Origin: Hypericum androsaemum
Taxonomy: Eukaryota; Streptophyta; Magnoliopsida; Malpighiales; Hypericaceae
Reading direction: 5' to 3'
DNA: 64,000 nucleotides
Assembly (NCBI GenBank): GCA_963995505.1
Contig: OZ023194.1
Span: forward strand, 9,606,428 to 9,670,427
The notes under the pieces were generated by a model. It saw only the letters and a program-made list of their open reading frames with translations, did no database searches and was not told the origin of the DNA. Below, in pieces: positions 57,641 through 64,000 of this stretch. Made by a program: the position numbers and the translations under genes. Position 1 is the first letter of the stretch; the number at the start of each line of letters is the position of its first letter.

Positions 57641-57927
57641 AGGACTTCTGTGCTATTTATTACTTGGGCGGCTAGTGGATTGCGTTGACTGAGACACACG
57701 AACAGTGTCACGAACAATCTTTTCAGACTTTCCAACTCTTGTTCAAGAGCTTTGATCCTTTCATCTCTGAGAGTTAACTCATTTATGGGTTTAGATCTTT
57801 CAATCATAGCATCTCTCAGTTCTCCTACAACTTGATCAAAGGCATCATATATCTACTCAAAGGTAAAGTTAGGATAGTCATCATTTACTTGAGACAGTTC
57901 CCCTTGCTCAATCCCCAGTAAGCACAA

Positions 57928-58967
57928 TTATGCTTCCTCACTTTCGTCTGAGGTGGATGAGTCAGAGTCGGTGTCATCCCAAAGGGCTACGTGACCCTTA
58001 TCTCTTCTTCTCTTCTTTTTTGAGCCTTTCTTCGAATTAAGCTTAGGACAGTTAGTCCTGACATGTCTGGGCTTGTTGCATTCAAAGCACCGGATGGCTT
58101 CTTTCTTCTCATTCTCCTCTTTCTTCTTGAGGAACTTCTTGTTGGGGAACTTTCTTCTTTTGAAAAACTTGTTGAAGCGTCTTGCCAACATGGCGACTTC
58201 TTCATCTTCTTCTTCATTCGTCCCGCAAGAAACAACTTCCCTTTCCTTGGCCTTGAAGGCTAGGTTCTTTTTCCGGGAGTTTGTATTTTCCTCAATTTCC
58301 TTATTTGACTCTTGGATCATTTTAATCTCACGAGTCACGAGTGACCCAATGAGTTCATCGAGAGAAAGGACATTAAGATCCTTTACTTCTTCGATGGTTT
58401 TGACTTTTGATGACCAAGTTTTAGGCAAGCTTCTCAATATTTTGCATATAATTTTGTAATTTGTATCGCTTTTGCCTAGTGACTTTAACCCATTTACTAT
58501 GCTAGTAAACCTCATCACTATTTCACCAATGGTCTCATCATGCATCATTTTGAAAAGCTCATACTTATATACTAACATGTTTATCTTAGACTCTTTCACT
58601 TGTTTTGTACCCTCGTGAGTGACTTCGAGTTTATCCCAGATCTCTTTGGCCAAAGCACACATAGAGATTCTATTAAACTTTGAAGCGTCTAAAGCACAAT
58701 GTAGCATATTTATGGCTTTACAATTTACTTGTACCTTTTCACCTCTTCTGGAGTCCAAGAATCTTTGGACTTGACTACTTTCTCATCTCTTTTCATTTCG
58801 TAGGGAGTGAATGGACCATCTTTGATGGCTCTCCAAGCTTCCCAATCATTAGCTTGAATGAAGATTTTCATTCTTGCCTTCCAAAAGAAATAATGAGCTC
58901 CAACAAATATAGGAGGTCTCGTGGTAGACTGTCCTTCAGCAAAGGTGAGGTTTGATGAGGTTGCCAT
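57928..58967 (-). pseudogene. Sirevirus gag, one frameshift
   Basis: ATG at 58967 (MATSSNLTFAEGQSTTRPPI). The frame runs to 58725 and, after a one-base shift near 58745, continues to 57928. Contains the UBN2-type capsid (AKEIWDKLEVTHEGTKQVKE, SLDELIGSLVTREIKM) and a nucleocapsid knuckle CFECNKPRHVRTNC, in which the usual Gly before His is Arg. The C-terminal end is Lys/Arg- then Asp/Ser-rich. A coiled-coil segment with a Leu/Glu pattern (57807-57700) follows between gag and pol. Confidence 0.85.
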
Positions 58968-59044
58968 GATCTTTTTCCTCGGATGTTAGTCCTGCACACT
59001 TAATCAAAATATGTCAAACATATAGTGTGCAAAGTATGGGACCT

Positions 59045-59057
59045 GCTCTGATACTAA
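59045..59057 (-). other. Primer-binding site (tRNA-iMet type) of the Sirevirus
   Basis: On the minus strand 'ttagtatcagagc' follows the LTR end (...ACCTACA). It differs from TTGGTATCAGAGC at one position. Confidence 0.8.
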
Positions 59058-59058
59058 T

Positions 59059-60300
59059 TGTAGGTCCAATAAGCAACCGAGGAGGAGGGGCGAGGGAGGT
59101 GAATTAGGTCTCAATCGAATTTCTCAACTTTCGTTGGTACTTAGTCAATCAGCGTGAAAGAAAATAAAGATAGAGAGACTTGATACCAGATCTATAGTGG
59201 TTCAGCTCAGTCCACTTGAGCCTACATCTACTCTTCAACCGTCCTCCTGCTTTTTATTGCTCCAATAAAAACACAGGAGTACACAACAAGGTTTGCCAGG
59301 TGCACTTACAAACTTACAAGTTTTCACAGGTTCATTTGCAAACCTACAAGTTTCACGGTTCACTTGCAAACCACAAGTTTTCCAAGGTCCACTTGAAACC
59401 TACAAGTTTTCACAGGAGTACTTGCTAACCTACAAGTTTTCACAAGAGCACTTGCAAACTTTAACCCACTAGCTTCACAGACTCCGGCTAGCAACCGTCT
59501 AGATTTACAGGCTCTCTAGAAACCTTCTAAGCTTATTGTTTTGTGATAACAGCTTTTCTCTCTTTGAATATAGGAATTCAGCTTCAAGCTAGATTTTTTC
59601 TTTGAATCTTGATCACTATCTTTTTCTCTCGAGTGATGTAACTTTTATTCTTAGCTTGTTCTTTTATTTATAGGATCTCCCTTGCATATAGTCGTTGGCC
59701 TTGGCCTTGCTCTCCAAGCAAGTCCTCAAGCTTGCTCTTCACGTCTGAAGTAGCTGTTAGAGAAAAAGGCTTTCCTTAGCCACCAAGATAGCCAACTTTT
59801 CTTCCTAGGTTTGGGTTGAGTTGACCTTTAACATGTAGGTGATTTGATCCTTGAAATAGCTGTAAACACAAAGCCAAAAGAACTTCCGAAATAACTTTTG
59901 CTATTAGATTGTGTTAGTGCAAGTTAAACACAATTTAAATAATTATAGCTTGGACAAAAGCATGATTCGACTTGGGCAGCCATCCAATCACCTGGACTGC
60001 CTTAAGATGATTATAAAACTCTTTCAAAAGTTTGTCTCTCTAATCCACAGAAGAGTGTTCTTTAACCACCAAGCAACCAAGCTTAACGAGTCTCTTATCT
60101 GGTAGGTAAAAGCCTTAATCATCTTATTTTTGGCAAAGTTCAAATTTGAACTTGCCTTGGGATAAATATCTAGATCATCTTGGTCAAGCTTTAACTAGAA
60201 CGAGTAAGTAAAGACTTGAACCAGACTTCGAAAAATTTTTAACAATTCGGATCATAAAAAGTCTTCGTTGACTCCAGACTTCACACAGAAATCACAGATC
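59059..60300 (-). repeat. 5' LTR of the Sirevirus (outer end approximate)
   Basis: Begins (on the plus strand) with 'tgtaggtcc' next to the primer site. No second copy is present in the window, so the outer edge cannot be set by comparison. It contains the 59289-59460 tandem array. Confidence 0.6.
59289..59460. repeat. Tandem repeat of about 36 bp, five units, in the Sirevirus LTR
   Basis: Variants of 'cttgcaaacctacaagttttcacaggt' repeat head to tail with small indels. Confidence 0.85.
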
Positions 60301-60549
60301 ACACAAAGGACAAGTTTATAACCTTATGTAAGAATAAACTTGGTCTAGCAAAAGACCACTTACCAGTTAAGCCCTTGTAGCTTATGACCGATCTCTCGAT
60401 ATACTTATTTATCCTTTTGATCGTGACTAGTATTTTGTAGTTGTTAAAAATAACTGAGTTTATGATGAGCATACTACTATGCATAGGCAATTTCATGATC
60501 ATACTTAATCGAATTCTGATATGCACTTAATCAAAATACTAAGGCATTT

Positions 60550-61190
60550 TCATACTATAATAAAGAAAATATTATTTTTTTGGTGGTTTGGTGTGTCACC
60601 TGGAAATGTCAAAATTACCCTTGAACTTAAATTTTTGGCATGGTAGGGGCCGGACCTCCTCCTTTGGCAACGACGTCGTCATCATCGCATACGTTCCCTT
60701 CCGTTTCTCTGTCGATCAAATCATTCCCTTGCTTTTTGTGTTTTTCTTTTTTTTTCATCGTTTGTTTATTTTTGGTGCCGAACTAATTTATTTATCTCGC
60801 TTTATTATTTTGATTAAATAGAGCGCACCGTACTCCTTTGTGTAAATCGAAGAGCGGCGATTTTAAGGACACTTACTCTAATGACTTGCTCGCCCTTGTC
60901 TACAGGTTTCCCCCTTACTCTTTTTTTAAAAAAATTGATTAGTTGTTCCAAAAATTTTTAAAAAATAAAAAAGATTTTAAGAATTTCACTCAAGAATAAA
61001 GGATTTGAAAATATACTTACTCATTGTCTTAAAATTTTGGGTTGGATATAGAGATTCTAATATGGTATCAGAACGGGTTGCTCCCGTGCTCATTGTCATA
61101 CTATAATAAAATAAATAACTTTTTTAGGTGATTCACACTGCAGAAAAGTCAAAATTACCCTTCACTTAAATCATGATTTTGTTGGCCTGG
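60550..61190 (+). repeat. Two related ~95-bp segments, possible Helitron 5' ends
   Basis: 'tcatactataataaa' opens both segments (60550 and 61096), and both continue to 'gtcaaaattaccctt' and a T-rich end. Starting with TC and lying upstream of a Helitron helicase remnant suggests Helitron termini. However, neither is preceded by the expected A, and no 3' CTRR hairpin was found. Between them (60630-60900) is GC-rich, gene-like DNA that I cannot identify. Confidence 0.35.
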
Positions 61191-61940
61191 TCGAGGAGGA
61201 AAATGAGACCGGTGTCTTCGAGGGACGTGTAGATCTTGGCGGACATGACGGGGATGAAGGGGGAGGAATACTCTGACGTGGCAGATGGGACAGTTGGCAT
61301 AAGATTGGAGCTAGATGTCGATGCAATCCACCTGGAAGGGGTGGGAGCAAGCCGGGGGAGTCCTTATATATGTCATTCTCTTCGAACTACAACAAGCACA
61401 CGTCACAGTCTTACAGAATTGTGTCGTTCGACGATGGATTGTAGAGGGAGAGAGGTATCGTCTTGATGACAGAGTCATCGAGTTCGTATCGGGAGTACAT
61501 GTGGAAGCTAGCGGCTCCGTCAGGGAAAGAATAGTCAAACAGAAAGGGAGGCGAGTCTAGGTTAGAGAATGTGGTGGAGTAGGACGTCAGCTAAAACCTG
61601 TGGCACTGATACCAGCGTCACAACCGGCAGAACCGACAGATGAGGAGGATGAGGTGGCAGGAGAGGAGTGGGATTAGGTGACTAGTAGGAAGGCCGCCAC
61701 CACCACAACAAAATCTATGGCGATGAGTGGCAGGCTGAAGTCCACGCCCGAGATGTCCGCGTTGCTTGACGACAGAGCATACTGACTAGCAGATGACGAA
61801 GATGTTGTCGGCATGGTCGTGGACGTGGGTCCTGCAGATGGATGGTGATGGGGCCCGTAAGAGGGACGAAGAAGGCGAAGGGAAGCGAGCTCCGACCATC
61901 ACAAATATATTTTTCCTTTTCGCTTATTTAAATCAATGTA
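61191..61940. other. GC-rich segment of unknown origin (possible captured gene fragments)
   Basis: Strikingly richer in GC and CG than its surroundings, with several short open frames on both strands and none convincing. On the minus strand a phrase like SAKIYTSLEDTGLIFLLDQA (about 61250-61190) reads as protein. It could be exon pieces captured by a Helitron. No host gene is identified. Confidence 0.35.
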
Positions 61941-62150
61941 GTGATACTCAGTAAAAATTCTGCGGTTAAAAGAGTATTCATCGATAGGATGTCATTGAAC
62001 CCACTAGAGAATCTTGAGATGCTGTATAAGATGATACACAAGCAATTTTTGGTACATATGTGTTTTGTATTCACGATCAACAAAGCACAAGGACAAACAG
62101 TAAAATACCGATATTTATCTGCCTGAGCATGTCTTCAGTCATGGGTGGTT
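61935..62150 (+). pseudogene. Helitron Pif1-like helicase remnant
   Basis: Reads KRVFIDRMSLNPLENL...QFLVHMCFVFTINKAQGQT, matching the C-terminal end of Helitron RepHel helicases (VFIPRM...QFP...FAMTINKSQGQT). A shifted frame then gives IYLPEHVFSHG, also typical of that domain. Only about 70 residues remain, with a frameshift near 62100 and a stop at 62126. The replication-initiator domain is not present nearby. Confidence 0.75.
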
Positions 62151-62489
62151 ATAAGGTGTTAGTTTTTTTTTAAAAAGAGAGGTGATGTTGCTGATAAAGT
62201 TGGAACGTTTACAAAAAAATCGTGTACAAAGAAGTTTTTATGACATTTTAGGTAAATAAAAAATAGTGTAATTAAATATGTAAGAAAGTATTTATTCATG
62301 TACAGCTAAAAAAATCAATAAACAATATATTTTGTAGATTTTGAAACAGAACAGCACTCGCATCATGCGTGCGTCTTTTGCTAGGGTCTTATAGTAAGTC
62401 ATGGGAGAAGGAGAACTATTTCTCCACCAAGGCTTTACGCAGAAATACAAGAGGTATGCATCCTTTAACTCCTTTCAATGTTGAAATCG

Positions 62490-63058
62490 ACAAGGTCTGG
62501 TCCGGAAAAAACTCTTTCAAAGTCGAACATTTTATGTGATTGATTTTTTAAGGCAAACTGAACACGAGAGATGCCCTAATTAGAAAGTGATATATCCAAT
62601 TGTAGGAAGCATTATGTCCTTTTTGCTGGGAGCATGATGAAACAACCATCCATCATTTTATGCATTGCTCCTACGCCTAGACGATATGGAACTTCATTGT
62701 GAACAAAATTGGTATCAAATGGTGTTTTTAGACGAATTTGTGCCACCTTTTGTCGAATTGGGTTGACTTGATACAAAGGAGGAATTATCGAGAAAGTGTT
62801 GTATGCTCAATTTGGAGTCGTGCTGTGGCGATTATGGCGATTATGGCGATATTGGAATTTAATTATTTTTTAAGGGATGATGAACAACCTTAAATTTATC
62901 ATCATTCATTCTATCATCTACCATATTTGAGTATGTTTGTATTGGTCTAACGTTACTAAATCTATATGTACTTTACGTCGAATCAAACTCTACATGCTTG
63001 ATTTTATGGTGTAATCTTCTTTTGATTAATAAAACTTCTACTCATCAAAAAAAAAAAA
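62490..63058 (+). mobile_element. 5'-truncated LINE remnant with poly(A) tail
   Basis: Carries the zinc-binding domain found at the end of plant LINE reverse transcriptases: VWSGKNSFKV (about 62495), LNTRDALIRK (about 62555), then CPFCWEHDETTIHHFMHCSYA followed by a stop and TIW (about 62612-62690; CX2C and HX3-4C ligands visible). After a noncoding 3' stretch it ends in 12 A at 63047-63058. Stops and frame changes show it is dead. The 5' boundary is uncertain. It lies about 310 bp upstream of the PP2A gene start. Confidence 0.75.
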
Positions 63059-63350
63059 GTTGCACGAGAAAGATTTTGAGAGAAGGAAATGAAAAGCAAC
63101 AACCACCTCCTCACACAAGCAGTGGCACGTGAATGGACGAAAAAGGACACGTGCCCAACTCCCTCGTTCAACCATTTCTTTCTAAGATGGTCCAAATCTT
63201 CCCTTGCTCTGCGTCGTCGTCCCTCTTAATTCGCGCCCGTCAATCATTAACGAGGGAGCAGAAATTTAAAACGAAAACGAAAATCCCATCCCCGGGGGGA
63301 GAAAAACGGGAATTAGTTGGGAGCTCCGATTAGATCAATCTGGGCGAGGG

Positions 63351-63361
63351 GGTTAGGGTTT
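63351..63361 (+). promoter_or_regulatory. Telo-box just upstream of the PP2A B'' start
   Basis: 'ggttagggttt' (complement AAACCCTAACC), nine bases before the ATG, in the 5' UTR or at the transcription start. The cyclophilin gene has the same motif. Confidence 0.55.
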
Positions 63362-63369
63362 GAGTTAAA

Positions 63370-63519
63370 ATGGAAAGTGTGAGTGGAGGAGATATGGCGA
63401 TGCTGGACGCGGACTTGCTTCAGCTTCCGGAGGTGGCGCCCCTGTCGATGAAATCGTACCCGGACTTGGCACAGAAGCTGTTCGACCAGTGGCTTTCCCT
63501 GCCCGAATCCAACCGCCTG
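63370..63519 (+). CDS. Probable PP2A B''-type regulatory subunit, exon 1 (gene runs off the window)
   Basis: The ATG at 63370 opens MESVSGGDMAMLDADLLQLP and continues through PEVAPLSMKSYPDLAQKLFDQWLSLPESNRL to a donor 'cgcctg|gtaact' at 63520, giving 50 codons and a phase-0 intron. The wording (LQLPE.xPL..K..P..A..LF.QWLSLPE..RLV) matches the N-terminus of plant PP2A B'' subunits, EF-hand proteins that target protein phosphatase 2A. The EF-hands themselves would lie in later exons outside the window. Recognised from memory of the family on a short stretch, so moderate certainty. Confidence 0.7.
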
Positions 63520-64000
63520 GTAACTCTCTCTCTCTCTCCCTGATTCGGTGATCTGATTCGAGGTATTCGGGGTTGGTAATTTTACGTTATTCGATTGTGT
63601 TCAAGAGGGAGGGATTTGCGGTGGTTGGGACAAATTGGGGGGTTGTGTGAGGGGTCCGCTTAGCTGGTCTTTTCGGATTCATGCTCCTCGAACACCAAGA
63701 TTCCTGCGGATTCTGTTGCGCAAGTTCGTTTTTCGTTATCTGGAATCGGGATTATGTTGTTCTGGATTCAGATTAGTGCGAGTCTAAGGTCGGGAGGGTG
63801 CTGGACTGGGGCTTTTACGAGTTTGTTTTTCATCGTCTGGAATCGGGTTCATGTTGGTTCTATTTCATTCTGTGCTAGTAGTCTTGAATGAAAGTATCTT
63901 ATTTCCCTTCGCCCACCTTCAACACTGGGAAGTGAGTGCCTATTTTTCGATGTCATATGCTACCTAGCTATCAATAGTGTCTGGCTGTGAAATTAGGAGG
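63520..64000 (+). other. Intron 1 of the PP2A B''-like gene (incomplete)
   Basis: T-rich, starts with gtaact and a CT microsatellite. No acceptor followed by a plausible exon is seen before the window ends. Confidence 0.6.

Larger units (their letters stand above)
43806..60300 (-). mobile_element. Sirevirus-type Ty1/copia element, split by a nested chromovirus and lacking its 3' LTR
   Basis: Minus strand. The order in its own sense is 5' LTR (59059 to roughly 60.3 kb, outer end not resolved), iMet primer site (59045-59057), gag (58967-57928), pol part 1 (57640-56434), inserted chromovirus (47957-56433), pol part 2 (47951-45990), env-like region (45671-43806). The Sirevirus assignment rests on the UBN2 gag with a CFECN knuckle, the pol wording (DCQHVF-type LTR/PBS junction was not checked; RT has IYVDDIIFGAT) and an additional ORF after pol. 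No copy of the 5' LTR sequence is visible left of 43806, so the 3' LTR is gone. The right boundary given is approximate. Confidence 0.82.

Noticed and set aside
1..64000. Dedicated tRNA, rRNA or snoRNA genes
   Set aside because: Only tRNA-complementary primer sites of retrotransposons were seen. No cloverleaf with A and B boxes was recognised by eye; a tRNAscan-SE run would settle this.

Overview
This is nuclear DNA from a flowering plant, most likely a eudicot. The evidence is GT-AG introns, plant-only genes (a class XI myosin and the Rubisco assembly chaperone RAF1) and a dense load of plant LTR-retrotransposon families. The species cannot be fixed from the window. By eye, roughly 60% of the sequence is transposon-derived.

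Host genes occupy three islands. (1) 3-6155 (+): the last 29 exons of a class XI myosin, entering in the motor domain and ending with an intact tail. (2) 30.8-38 kb: a cytosolic-type cyclophilin (+) with an intron in its 5' UTR, RAF1 (-, single exon, convergent with the cyclophilin) and a four-exon sphingomyelin-synthase-like membrane protein (+). (3) 63.35 kb to the end: exon 1 of a probable PP2A B''-type regulatory subunit (+). These genes look intact and are independently transcribed; they do not form a pathway cluster.

The rest is mobile DNA. 8302-19564 is a full-length Athila-type Ty3/gypsy element on the minus strand, with paired LTRs of about 1.48 kb, a tRNA-Asp primer site and a perfect 5-bp target duplication. 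20270-21032 is a probable solo LTR. 21585-29287 is a decayed Copia element with a rearranged 5' end, an unrecognised ORF ahead of gag, and a 3' LTR carrying five CACGTG boxes. 38466-39142 is a hAT-type MITE. 39539-43750 holds two tandem fragments of an Athila-like 3' end. 43806 to about 60.3 kb is a minus-strand Sirevirus (Copia) whose pol gene is split by a plus-strand Tekay/Del-like chromovirus (47957-56433) with 2.1-kb LTRs and no reverse-transcriptase catalytic core. 60.5-63.06 kb contains Helitron-helicase and LINE remnants.

I found no gene cluster or array that looks like a new multi-gene system. The most unusual items are the RT-deleted chromovirus, the pre-gag ORF and G-box-rich LTR of the Copia element, and a 69-bp near-perfect palindrome inside the Sirevirus env-like region.
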